Made by a program: the position numbers and the translations under genes
The notes under the pieces: generated by a model
Database searches by the model: none
What the model saw: only the letters and a program-made list of their open reading frames with translations
What the model was told of the DNA's origin: nothing
Shown here: positions 1 through 11,100 of the stretch, piece by piece
Layout: every line of letters begins with the position of its first letter
Numbering within the stretch: position 1 is the stretch's first letter
Origin: Megaustenia siamemsis
Taxonomy: Eukaryota > Mollusca > Gastropoda > Stylommatophora > Ariophantidae
Reading direction: 5' to 3'
Assembly: GCA_032433765.1 (NCBI GenBank)
Contig: JAVIAB010000051.1
Coordinates: 47,043,986 to 47,107,985 of the forward strand
DNA: 64,000 nt

Positions 1-354
1 TGTCTTACATCATGAATGATGTCATGTGAAACTAAAATGTTGCATTTACATAAACTAAAACGTGTGTCACTTTCTAACGCCCTGTCATCTTTTCCAGCTC
101 TCAACACATTATTCTTTATTATCGCCTGTTATGTCCAGTATTTGTTTTCACAATCACGTGCCTACATTTTATTTGTCATTATAATTATTGTTTCAGTCTG
201 TATTTGTCTTTATAATTATTGTTTGAGTCTGTATTTCTCCTTACAATTATTGTTTTGGCCTGGATTTGTAGCTGCTTTTTATCCTGATTCTGCATTTGTC
301 CTAACAATCATTGTTTTGGCTTGTCTTCGTTGGCACAATCATGTCTCAGTGCTT

Positions 355-720
355 ATCGGGGGGCTGGATAGTCTAGAGGTACGTCGACCTCAGGACAGAA
401 AGGACATGGGTTCAAATCCCACTAAAAGCGGTAATGATTTTTTTTTTTTAAATAGGAACAATTAAGCCGTAGTTTCTTGTTGACATTACCTTACCCTAAT
501 CTCTTTGGTAGTGAGATCCTATATCTAGCCCTCTCAGATAACCCCAATACATAGGTGATCCCGTGTGCACTCGCACATGTTAAAGAACCCTTGGCCATAA
601 AAATCGAAAAAGAGTAGGCCACAAAAACGACCGCTGCTAGAGCAAAGCTGTTAGCAGAAACCCATCCACACCGTAGATCCCAGGCCGTGGTACGGAGTTC
701 ATTCACATGGGGCAGAATTC
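355..720 (+). repeat. tRNA-headed SINE-like repeat
   Basis: Around 361-430 there is a tRNA-like head with an A-box-like stretch (TAGTCTAGAGG) and a clear B box (GGTTCAAATCC), followed by a T-rich linker. Positions 485-720 contain a body with cacatgttaaagaaccc, a motif common in dispersed repeats of marine invertebrates. No clear target duplication was seen, and whether head and body are one element is inference. Confidence 0.5.
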
Positions 721-2544
721 TCCTCGGATTTTCTTGAAATTCTCGAGGGATGGGGATATCGGAGCACCTATGGATTTGTTCGATATGCAGTGATGATGAT
801 ACTAACAACATCAATAACCAAACAAATGTCTCTATGGCCGTCACTCTCGAAGTGAATACTTTAAAGTGTACAGTCATGTGGCTTGACAGATCACACCTTT
901 CATTTTCAGAAACGTGATCAAGCACTATCTCTCTCTTTCGCTTATATTATTTTATTCATTTCTTTTAATTATGATTAAAGAGAAAACACTTTGTGATCTA
1001 AGTGCGCTCGCCCACAACACTTGCTAAAGGGAGTTGATAAAAGTTAAAAAGTTCTATATAAAAAGCTCATGATAAACATTTTTTTAGGTTTTAAAACATG
1101 TCAACGTGTTAAAATGCTTAATAATTCAACACACAGTACTTTTTTTACACACACATTCTTGGGACTGATATATAGTTATATATTTAATTGTAAACTTAAG
1201 ATAAACCAGTTCGGTGACAGCTTATCGACAGCGAGGGCCCAAGCAGATACGCCCTTCACCAAGATTGCATATATCATATCGCACAAGCAGAGCAATAAAT
1301 GGCAGTAATAATATCGCTATGGTCTTGGAAACAACCTCCATTTTATGTTGATGTATGTGTCACAATCAAGATTTAGCTTATTCAAATTTCATTTGCAAAA
1401 ACCTTGACCTTTCATAGTCAGTCACGAGACCGTTTAAATTGAAAGGGATTGGGGGGGGGAGAAGAAGAAAAGTCGGAATAACTGCCCGTTCCGCAATCAG
1501 CAACTCCTCTGTGACTATTTAGATTTTGGTATTCCCGTAGTTGTGATGGTAGTAGGACGGGTTCAGGCACTAGTCGGTACAATAATACACAACAACAACG
1601 TCCACTTAAATTGTGAATGCGAAGAAAGTGTAATCAAGAATACTAGTTACAATTATTTTCTGTTGATTTTATTTTTACCAGGAATCAACTTTGGAGTAGT
1701 GGGTAGAGGAACTAATTAATGAAGACATGAGATCGGGGTTTGATGTTTACCTAGCCTTAAATGGGTATTAAATATGACATTGGTTAGAAAAGTGTATGGA
1801 CTTTAACAGGACTTCTGTTGTAAAGATGGTGGATCAAGGTCACGTTCTCTCGATCGCTGCAGAAAGTGCATTCGGGATCTGATTAATTTCAGTTCTCCAT
1901 TACACTTTTCTGTGTTAAAGTAAAAATGATGATCTACTTTTACATTTGCGCGCTAAAGCGAAGTCGTACGCCGGCAACAGTCCCTTTTTTGACAAATCAA
2001 GTGTTGTGAATGAGACCTTCCGCCGTCTAGACTTGGCTAAACGTCACATTACTGATGTTCATGACCGTTGTTGGAATACCTTGACGCAAGTTATTTCCAT
2101 GTTACTCATTAATGTAAACTACTTCGTCAGCCGTAGTTTTATCTCTTTAGGGAATTTGCACCGTGTTTGTTCGTCGCAGGCTGCTTTCACTAGAGTAATC
2201 AGGAATCTAAAGGGAGCGAAATTGTGTGTACGACATTGTTGTGGGCTACGTCATCGTAATGGCTCATCGTACATTCCTAGATCGGCCGTACGCTAATCTT
2301 AAGGTCTGTTGTTTGATGTGCGACGGGGATAATCTGACGACTAACTGTGTGTCTATATGTTCGGAATTGGAGTCAACAACGGTGGCCTAACATCATCAAG
2401 CGCTATACATTTTTAAAAAAATACAACGATCATCATTTTCAAGAGGAAGTGAACTTCCGGTATATGGCGGATAGGCGGCGGGAGCCATTGAAGGCTATGC
2501 ATGAAAAGTGTTCCTTGTTGCAGTTTCCTCATATTCCAATCCTG
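721..2544. other. Non-coding stretch, mostly unclassified
   Basis: No gene is supported. At about 1675-1790 the sequence weakly resembles the SINE at 3529-3776 (B-box-like gggtttgatg followed by a stretch like cctaaaatgggtac), so a decayed copy is likely. Open frames at 1946-2296 and 2347-2565 show no recognised protein and no splice context. Confidence 0.5.
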
Positions 2545-2832
2545 GCTTGTTGCAAGAGCTACTGAGTTAAGTGCTCTGTGCAAACCGTGAGCTGTGTGTC
2601 TCGTCCGTTTTGATCATGTTTCGATATTCCATTTGTTTACGATGAATGATGATATCGTATGACAGGGTATGTCTTTTGGCGTGTGCTGGGACTGTTACGA
2701 TGGGGGCTACAGTTACCTTTCTTTGTTTGGGAGATGAGATATTAATTCGGATTATTACGCTGGCACGGGCGGTTGAGCAATTCTGGATTTTAATTCGTTT
2801 GCAGTGATACCGGGTCCTTCCATAACCAAATA
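2545..2832 (+). repeat. Dispersed repeat R2, copy 1
   Basis: Shares long matches with 24764-25045 and 33143-33340 and, inverted, with 43395-43690. Shared blocks include tatgtcttttggcgtg and tggcacgggcggttgagcaa. This copy lacks a stretch that copy 2 has before tatgtcttttggcg. No coding potential or terminal repeats seen; the class is unknown. Confidence 0.7.
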
Positions 2833-3528
2833 ACCAAATGGACTTTAACAGTCTCTATACTCCATGGGGCATGTTGGGGTTCTTTCTTTCTTCTTATTTT
2901 GAAGTATTAGTTTATTTATTGCATCGAAAAAGTAACATGAATAATTTTGAAGCTATTATTTATTATTCTCATTTCATATGTCCATGGTTTTCTTTGAACA
3001 GCAGCATAGTCAACAGGTTAACGACAAGCCGAGATTGCAGGGGAGAACTCGATCGATGATATACCAAGGAGTGTAGTTTGATCGGAGTCTTGCCTTTAAC
3101 AAACATGTAATCAGATGGTATTGGAAACTAGAAAGGGCATGTCTGTTATGAGGGTTCTGGCAGCATGACAAACTGAGCAGCGTCAACTTGTTCTCTTATA
3201 CAAGGGGCTAGTACTGTCTGTGATTGAGTATGCATTGGCAATCCTGACTCTCAGCAATACACAAATAGAACGATTGGAAAGGATATAGAATGTGACAAAT
3301 GTGTCATCCTTGGATGCACAAAAGATACTGAGTGTAGGACATTGCGTTACCTCCTCGATTTTCCCACCATGGCAGCCAGAATAAGACCTTGCCGAGCACG
3401 TACCTACCTTCGAATCAATGCAGACCCACATCATCCGCTTTACTGTGAATTTATCGGTCTATAAGGCAGCAAGTTAAAATGTGGAAAATTAAGGATGGCT
3501 ATGGATATTGTTCAGTAAATGTGGTCAA

Positions 3529-3776
3529 AGGAGCCGCGATAGCTCAGTGGTTAGTGAACTGGACTACAAAGGACAAGGGGTAGGGTTCGATCCCAATCGA
3601 CGGCTTCCGGGTTCACCCAGCCTAAAATGGGTACCGGATTTTTTCTGGGAAAGTAAAGCAGCACGGGCGTAATACCGACCAAAAATCATGTACTGAAGGT
3701 CTGTAAAATATAGGGTTACTAACACCATATTTCCCTATACGCCACTTGGCGTAACGGGGGTACTTTACTTACTTTT
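3529..3776 (+). mobile_element. tRNA-derived SINE inserted in LINE G
   Basis: The head has an A box (tagctcagtggtta) and a B box (gggttcgatccc); the body ends cacttggcgtaacgggggta. It is flanked by imperfect duplications AAATGTGGTCAA (3517-3528) and AAGTGTGTTCAA (3777-3788), 10 of 12 identical. A near-identical inverted copy is at 21846-22104 and a 3' fragment at 5545-5632. Confidence 0.85.
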
Positions 3777-4296
3777 AAGTGTGTTCAATCGAGGACATAG
3801 AACCCGGGGAAGAATGGGAACGAGTGCTGTCAGACTGCAGTACGTAATTTCTCGTCGTCATCACACTAGATAGAGAATATAGGCAACAAAACCCATTGGT
3901 CTTTGAGACAGAAGTGCAGGCCTTGATTTTCGAGAACTCTTCTGACAGTGACGCAGTTATTTACACAGATGGGTATGTTGATTGGCACATACGGTGCTAG
4001 TGGCCTTTCACGGCTCGTGTTGATGGCAGAACTGTGAAGGAAGACAGTGGTGCTTTGGCATTAACTACAAGCAATTTGACCATGGAAATTATGACTGTTT
4101 AGCATCACTAAACGACTGTTCAAGCATTAACATGGCTTGAGACCCAGACCTATACACATGTTTCCTCGGTGACTAAATGAGCATGTTCAGAAAGATCGCA
4201 AGATCGTGATTGTGCTCGACGCCAGTGGTTAGAGTCTCTGGGGAGGTCTATTCTAAAAAGTGTCAGGTTTTTGTGCCAAGGCTTGCCAGTTACGCG

Positions 4297-4795
4297 GAAG
4301 TTAAGTTCGGAAAGACAATGGGCCGCTTTAACATAATGAATGAAGTTAAGTTCGGAAAGACAATGGGCATCTCTAACATAATGAAAGAAGTTAAGTCCGG
4401 AAAGACAATGGGCAGCTCTAACATAATGAATGAAGTTAAGTCCGGAAAGACAATGGGCAGCTCTAACATAATGAAAGAAGTTAAGTTCGGAAAGACAATG
4501 GGCAGCTCTAACATAATGAATGAAGTTAAGTTCGGAAAGACAATGGGCAGCTCTAACATAATGAATGAAGTTAAGTTCGGAAAGACAATGGGCAGCTCTA
4601 ACATAATGAATGAAGTTAAGTTCGGAAAGACAATGGGCAGCTCTAACATAATGAATGAAGTTAAGTTCGGAAAGACAATGGGCAGCTCTAACATAATGAA
4701 AGAAGTTAAGTTCGGAAAGACAATGGGCCGCTCTAACATAATGAATGAAGTTAAGTTCGGAAAGACAATGGGCCGCTCTAACATAATGAATGGCC
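4297..4795 (+). repeat. 45-bp minisatellite, 11 copies, inside LINE G coding sequence
   Basis: Units begin at 4301 and recur every 45 bases up to 4751 with few substitutions. Since 45 is a multiple of three, the frame stays open and reads VKFGKTMGRSNIMNE per unit. The unit aligns with VVEEGQPMDRADIINTL of the LINE G copy at 57483-57785, so it appears to be an amplified piece of the element's own coding region. It is not a host protein. Confidence 0.88.
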
Positions 4796-5544
4796 TCATG
4801 GGCGCTGGATGAAAATAAAACGACTCAAAAAAATGATCCTGATTCCTGAGCCATGAACAGACTTCACGAATATCATGTCAAGGTTGGAGATGCCAAACGA
4901 GCGCGTTACACAAGGATCCAAAGAAGACTCGTCAGCCAACTGAACGCCGGTATTGTTAGTCGCAACACGTTGATGGATATTCTTCAGGGGAGATCTAAAC
5001 TCTTATGGGCTCGTTCGATGTGCAATGAGGGTAACCTGTCGACTAAATATAAAATTAATTGTTTCACGTTACTAGTCCACTTAACTGGAAGTTTGCCTCA
5101 AGAGTTTACTCTCGCTGTTTACTTTACACTATTGACGCTTCTCATTCAGATGAATAATAAAAAGGTTTGTTTAACAATGAAACGATAAAGAATACATGGC
5201 AACTTTCTGTCTTTATCCCACTAATATGATATTTTTTACAAAAATATTAGTATGAAGTGAGGTTTAGGTAGCTTTATTAGTAAATGAAAGGGCGCAACTA
5301 TTGTTAAAATATGTGTTCTAGAACTATTATTACTTTACAAATATCGTCATTGTAGATATATAATTATAGATTATAGATGTGACCTCTTTTAAAAAGAAAT
5401 AGAAAAAACTTGTCCTTATCTATAACGAGGCATTTAAAGATAGCAGTATTTGCATTTAAATGTGTAAAAGCTGTTATGTTCCATACATTAACTCACATTC
5501 TTAGTTTCCTTATCTTTATATGATAATTTATATTGAAAGTACGT

Positions 5545-5632
5545 TGGTTAAAAATCATGTGCTGAAGGTCTGTAAAATAAAGGGTCACTAACACCATATT
5601 TCCCTATACGCCACTTGGCGTGACGGGGGTAC
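5545..5632 (+). repeat. 3' fragment of the 3529-type SINE
   Basis: From aaaaatcatgtgctgaagg to cttggcgtgacgggggtac it matches the 3' end of the SINE at 3529-3776. The head is missing. A 33-bp minisatellite begins directly after it. Confidence 0.8.
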
Positions 5633-5637
5633 TAAAC

Positions 5638-5937
5638 AAAATTCCCTCAATAATGCTGCAAAATTTTGAAAACATTCCCTCAATAATGCTGCAAAATTTT
5701 GAAAACATTCCCTCAATAATGCTGCAAAATTTCTAAAACATTCCCTTGATAATGCTGCAAAATTTCGAAAACATTCCCTCAATAATGCTGCAAAATTTTG
5801 AAAACATTCCCTCAATAATGCTGCAAAATTTTGAAAACATTCCCTCAATAATGCCTCAAAATTTCTAAAACATTCCCTCGATAATGCTGTAAAATTTCGA
5901 AAACATTTCCTCGATAATGCTGCAAAATTTCCAAGAT
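5638..5937. repeat. 33-bp minisatellite, about nine copies
   Basis: Tandem units of 33 bases containing attccctcaataatgctgc and an A/T-rich half (caaaattttgaaaa). Being a multiple of three it gives an open frame on the minus strand with ECFQNFAALLR repeats, an artefact of the period. It begins immediately after the SINE tail fragment. Confidence 0.9.
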
Positions 5938-6239
5938 ATTTCCAACAGCGGTACTTTAGGATGAAAACAACATTGATAACTGACAACAATAATATTAGTT
6001 CGCGCTGTTGTCATATTTTCTTTTCTTTTGTCAACATTCATCTCTCACTCATTCAATATCTCCCCACCTTTTCTCTCTCCTTTTGCATGCGATGCAAATT
6101 TGTTTTTCTGCTATATCGCATTCACTTTTATTGAGATGAAAGTGGAAACTTGAACTATTTAATTTATGTGAAAACGTTAAACTCATGTTCCTATTTAGTT
6201 GCCTCATTTCACCATAGAAATAGACTTATGTAGTATATG

Positions 6240-6500
6240 TAAGTAAAGTAACAAGTAAATGTTCCCTCTACGCCTTGATAAGCGTTTGGGAAATATGGAG
6301 TTAGCGACCATACTTTTCCATGACCACAGAATATTATTTGGTGTGGTTGGTATCACACCAGGACGATTTTATTTCTCAGAAAATCTCTAGTACCCGTTTT
6401 AAGAAACTAGGCGAAAGTTTTGTCGGTCCGGAAAAAAGGATAAATCTTCCACTTCTAGAATTTGAACCCGGCCCATTCTGACCAAGAAGCGAGCGTTATG
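6240..6500 (-). repeat. Decayed SINE related to the 3529 family
   Basis: On the minus strand there is a B-box-like stretch (complement of gaatttgaacccgg, about 6459) and downstream remnants of the family tail (gggaaatatggagttagcgacc at 6289-6310 matches gggaaatatggtcttagtgacc of the copy at 21846). It is heavily diverged. Confidence 0.55.
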
Positions 6501-6533
6501 GTTGTCCTTTAATTGAAGCCATTATCAGTTTAT

Positions 6534-7165
6534 GTAGGCAACTAAAACAAGTAGAGGAATTCAAATACCTAGGAAGTCTAGTGACAAACGATAATTGACA
6601 AACAGCAGAGATAGACTCAAGTAGCAACAAAGAATGTCAAATCATTGGACAGCTATCACCACTATTGTCCAACAAGGATATAACTCTAGAAGCAAAATGG
6701 GCACTCCACAATACAATCTTCATACTAAAGTTGTGCTACCAACGTCAGTCCTCGACCCTTGATGTAAGAACAAGAAGAAAAATAACCTCTACAGAGATGA
6801 AATGTGTTAGACGAATGACAGGAAACAGCCTGAGAGACAAGATAAGAAATGAAGAACTGAGAAAAAGGCTAGGAATAGCCCCCGCCATAGAATATATAAA
6901 GAAACAACAGATAAAATGGTTTGGCCAGGTGACAAGGCAGAATTATCAAAACATAACACAATGAGCCCTCAATAAACGTTGCGAGAACACCAGGGCCAAG
7001 GGACAAACACGAAAAAGATGGATCGATGGAATATTAGAAGCACAAGCTAACATAACAGCAGCAGAAGCAAATAGAAAAGCAAAAGACCGCAAATTATATG
7101 TCCCCTCGACGCTGAAACGCAAATGAGGAAAGAAAAAAGAAGAGGAAGAAGAGGAATATCAGCTT
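6534..7165 (+). mobile_element. RTE-like LINE family A, 3' end (copy 1)
   Basis: Encodes the region after the reverse transcriptase: QVEEFKYLGSLVTND, then [20 protein letters not shown] and [18 protein letters not shown], ending PSTLKRK near 7125. It then runs into an A/G-rich tail of GAA-like triplets. There are stops at about 6597 and 6961. It is a 5'-truncated dead copy; the full-length relative is at 44996-48003. Confidence 0.85.
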
Positions 7166-8098
7166 ATTGTTCGTTCCCTGCTAATGTATTCCAAATTAAA
7201 CCCAAACAAATGATATTCATAGCCTTCAATCGTAAAAATATATATCACCTTGCGGTTTCTTCTTATGTCAGCTACAACAAACGTGTACACTAAATGTCAA
7301 TAAAGGTAACACAGGAGGTGTGATTATAAATAATGTTGAACGCCGTCTCGATTGTTTGAAAAAAAATGTTAAAAGAGTTAGCTAAATAATGTAAACGTTT
7401 ACTGTTTTAAAAATGGCACACGTAATGATAAATGTGAAGATAACCTTCTAGAAAATAGTGTTGTGGAGATATGTAGTGTCAAAACCTCACAGTACCTCCA
7501 TTATCATGTGATATTTGGAGGTGTTATTGTTTTCATTATTAAAAAAGTTAATTGTTTTTTTTTTTTACATATTTTTTTACAGCTATCTTTCTTCTTTACG
7601 ACACAAATTACCATTGCTGGTGTATGTCGGTTCGCTCACAACAGGACTAGAGGGATAAAGGCCGCTTGGTTAAATCAGTCGCCGCCATGTGTGAGACTCG
7701 GGGTTTTTATTTCTGCCTACAACAGTGAAGACAATAAAGAAGCGATCCGCGAGCAGAAACTCTTTGTGTGGCGACATCAACGTGGAAACACTTTTGATAC
7801 TTTCCCACTGAATGTACAAAACACTCCAACAACAAACGCCAGCCAATTAGAAATCAACACATTCGTTTTAATATACATTACATATGACTACTAGACCTAA
7901 TCGAATTGTGTTTCAGAATAGCAAATCTTTATCTATAACTCTTGTATTCTTTTAAAAGTAAGACTGAAATGTATCTGGGCTTCTCTGTTCAAAAAACGGA
8001 TAACTTTACCCCCCCCCCCCCCCCCATGCGTTACGGCTGGGAGTACATAAGTTAGTTTTAAACTTTTAATAAATCACTCCTTTATTATTATCTTTCAG
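7166..8098. other. Region just upstream of the first CA exon found
   Basis: I looked here for the signal-peptide exon and found no convincing ATG plus hydrophobic stretch plus donor in the required phase. It contains T-rich tracts and a run of about 17 C at 8009-8025. The open frame at 7463-7894 is not recognisable. Confidence 0.4.
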
Positions 8099-8146
8099 TG
8101 ATCAGTTCAAGTGATGCAGCCAAATGGAGCTATACCGGAGAAACAG
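8099..8146 (+). CDS. CA exon (first one found), KWSYTGET block
   Basis: Acceptor tctttcag, donor gttagt. It enters with two bases of a split codon and leaves with one. It encodes [15 protein letters not shown], the conserved N-terminal Trp-Ser-Tyr strand of alpha-carbonic anhydrases. The entering phase requires at least one more coding exon upstream, presumably with the signal peptide. Confidence 0.88.
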
Positions 8147-11100
8147 GTTAGTGAAATAACCACCCATCAATTTCACATGCATTTATGTTTTCATTCGTTG
8201 CATTCATTCACATCTCTTATTTATCAAAGCTATCCCATAATATATTTTATTTCTTTATTTCCTTACTTCTGTACATATCTCATCATTTATTTAAAAAAAA
8301 ATAAACCTGCCGTTCAATCTGTATATTAAATGATTCACTCCGCTCATACATCAAGATGATAACTTCAACAACGTAATAAAGATTCCATTTTATAAACACA
8401 CCAAACTACTCCACCCGAGTGGCCACATATATAACTAGTCACTTAAACAACATTTTTACAAACATTGACTCCCCCAACATATTGAACCAAACCTACTGTC
8501 CAATTACTCTATTTAACTACCTACTAACTAATATACTAACTATATATACTATTAACTATTTAACGAATACCTTTTTAGTGTTCTTTTCCCCAACTTTTAC
8601 AAGGATAAAATTAAACATCTAAAGTGTCGGCTCTGCGGGTTTGTTGTTCTTATATAGGTTCTTCCTTTGAATATTTTTTTTCAGTGTGAATCCTCTCGTT
8701 CTTTGAGCCACCGTTCCATTTCAGTGAGATACTTGTTTTAACTGTCTATAACGGGCAGCAAAATCCCACTGCCCATACAATCTTATCTACACATATGTGC
8801 ATACATTATTCCTCACACTTGTATGATTACCTACCCCGTATTCACATAAAAACACCTGACTGAAGCCATAATTTGTTTACGTCACTTCCTGTTTGTTCCA
8901 AACAGGCGCCTCCCACTGGGATAAACTTTTCCCAAAAGCATGTTCAGGAAAGCACCAGTCCCCGATAGACATCCGACATGAAGAGACGAACTACAATCCA
9001 CACCTCAAGGACTTTGCCATCTGGTACGATCCTCCCAAGAAAGACTCAAAGATGTATATTAAGAACAACGGACACACAGGTATGTCACGCACTACAGCCC
9101 ATTAGTTTATATAACCGTACAAGCAGGGCGATTAAAAAAAAATTACGGAGTTGAAGATATCGAGAAGAAAGAGCAAAATTGTAAGCGGGGAGTGGGGGGG
9201 GGGGGGGTTATAGAAATAGAGATATTACAGTTGTGAAGCGATTGAAATTTATTGAAAGAATAATTGAACACAACCTGAGAAAAATGCTTTCATAAGTTAC
9301 TTTGAACATATAAAAAGATAATAGCTAAATACTGAACTGGAAACCATCTTAGAAGGGAAAAAGAATAGAGAGCAAAAAGAAGAAAAAGAAGACCAGCTAG
9401 GATTAAAATGGACTGACTATATCCAGGAATGTACGGGGAAAACAGTCAAGAGTGTATGCACCATCAAGGCAAAGAGACGAAGATTTGCATTTCAAGAAAG
9501 TCTGTTGTTTAATGCAGGGAGTATCACTCGCTACCATACTCAGCATTTCCATTACTTCTAACATGAATGAAGATTATTAGATATCCCAAAGAAATTTGAG
9601 CAGGAGTGCATTCATTATGTGAGAAATTAAAATAAAATGTGTCTGTAGTTTATGAGTGTGTATGTTTGTGTTGTTTTGATACGCTTGCCCGACGCCCCTC
9701 CTTCACTGCTGATACTTGTCATTTTGTTGAGCGTGACTACACAATACAGTTGTTGTTCGTGAGCATTTGTGTACAGTGCCTATAAGTTCACACAGGATAG
9801 CTGGCAAATGTGTTGATGTACTCTGGAAAAGTGTGTGTTAAGTGGTAAAAGCCATTAAATAAATGTCGGGTTCAGTAGCAGGCTATCAAATCTCATATTT
9901 CATTTCTGATTACCTTGAGATACACAATTTTATGACAAAATCCGCTCTTTAATTTAACCACAACTCTATGTATGTATAAATGTAATAGAAATGGTACTGA
10001 AGTGGCATGTTTTATGTATTGATCGGGGGCTAGTCATTAAAAACCTCTTTTCCAACTTCGTTAGCTGCATTCAACTGTGCTACTAAAGGAATAACATAGA
10101 CAGTCCATTAAACAGAACATTTACCACCAAATAAAAGCAAATGTAACAGATGCCCGAATCACCCAAACACCCAGCAACATTGACCAACCATATTTACCAA
10201 TTTAAATACAGCATGAAACAGATAATGTAAAAATATATTGACTCATAAATATTACAGAGGCTTATTGCAAATCCATCGTTTGAGATCGTGTCAAAATTAT
10301 TAGGTAAGGATAGTAACAATTGCAGGGCAAAAAGTGAGTGCTTTAAACTTAAAATCACAATCCTAGCAATTACGACTACAAAATGTTTGACAATGAGGTT
10401 AGATTTATCTCATAATTAAATAGTAATATTTTGGAATAACACTGCGAAAGTTAACAAAATATAAAAAAAACCAGTGCGTGATTTTTAATTTAAAAAAAAT
10501 TACAGCATAGCGAAGTGAAAAAAAAAGTGAAGTAAAATTACTTTCCAGAATTTATCAACCTGGCACATGTTTAAGTGATAGCTACAAAATGGTACACAAC
10601 ACAAGGACCAGAAATTACCAGAACGTTAAATTAAGAGATTAAAATGTTGTAAATGCTCACATTACAGATCCATCTGTAGGCATAAGTAGATTAATAAGCA
10701 AAGAAAAAAATCAAGCGGAGATGCAGTAATCAAATGGCTACGTAGAATATGTAATATATAAATAACTTATAACAGCATTGGGAGAAAGAAGAGTTCATAA
10801 GCGCTTTTAACAGTCCAGCAATAAGGAGTAGTGTAAAAAATATAAAATAGAGGAGGACCTGATCGCCTCATCCCAACCTATCCGGAAATGTTTTAGTCTA
10901 TTAACTTGTTGACAATCTAAGGGAATGAGACCACCATCCATGGTCATGACTCCCAGATAACATGTTCCTATCACATTTTGAGACTGAAGTTTGCAAGACA
11001 TTTTACTTGATTTTACTCTTGTATAGACAGCTAAGCATAGATAACTAATGGGAGACCCAAAGAAGAAAGAATTGACCGTCCTATCAACATATGTTCATGG

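Larger units (their letters stand above)
3035..5060 (+). mobile_element. Decayed RNase H-bearing LINE (family G, copy 1)
   Basis: Translation around 3190-3290 gives GLVLSVIEYALAILTLSNTQ and IERLERI, typical of the C-terminal part of a LINE reverse transcriptase, with internal stops. After an inserted SINE the frame resumes with RNase H-like sequence (DSGALALTTSNLTMEIMTV near 4040). At 4853-5060 comes MNRLHEYHVKVGDAKRARYT and LVSQLNAGIVSRNTLMDILQ, the C-terminal segment of this family. The copy is 5'-truncated, carries stops and frameshifts, and is enlarged by a minisatellite. Other copies are at 36985, 40960 and 57483. Confidence 0.75.

Noticed and set aside
16..465. 149-codon open frame near the window start
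   Set aside because: It runs through a tRNA-like SINE head and a poly-T tract, with no recognisable domain.
3538..3600. Genuine tRNA gene
   Set aside because: A and B boxes are present but the sequence continues into a SINE body found in several other places and is flanked by a target duplication.
4210..4812. 200-codon open frame with 15-residue repeats as a host repeat protein
   Set aside because: It is the 45-bp minisatellite inside a decayed LINE; the unit length, a multiple of three, keeps both strands open.
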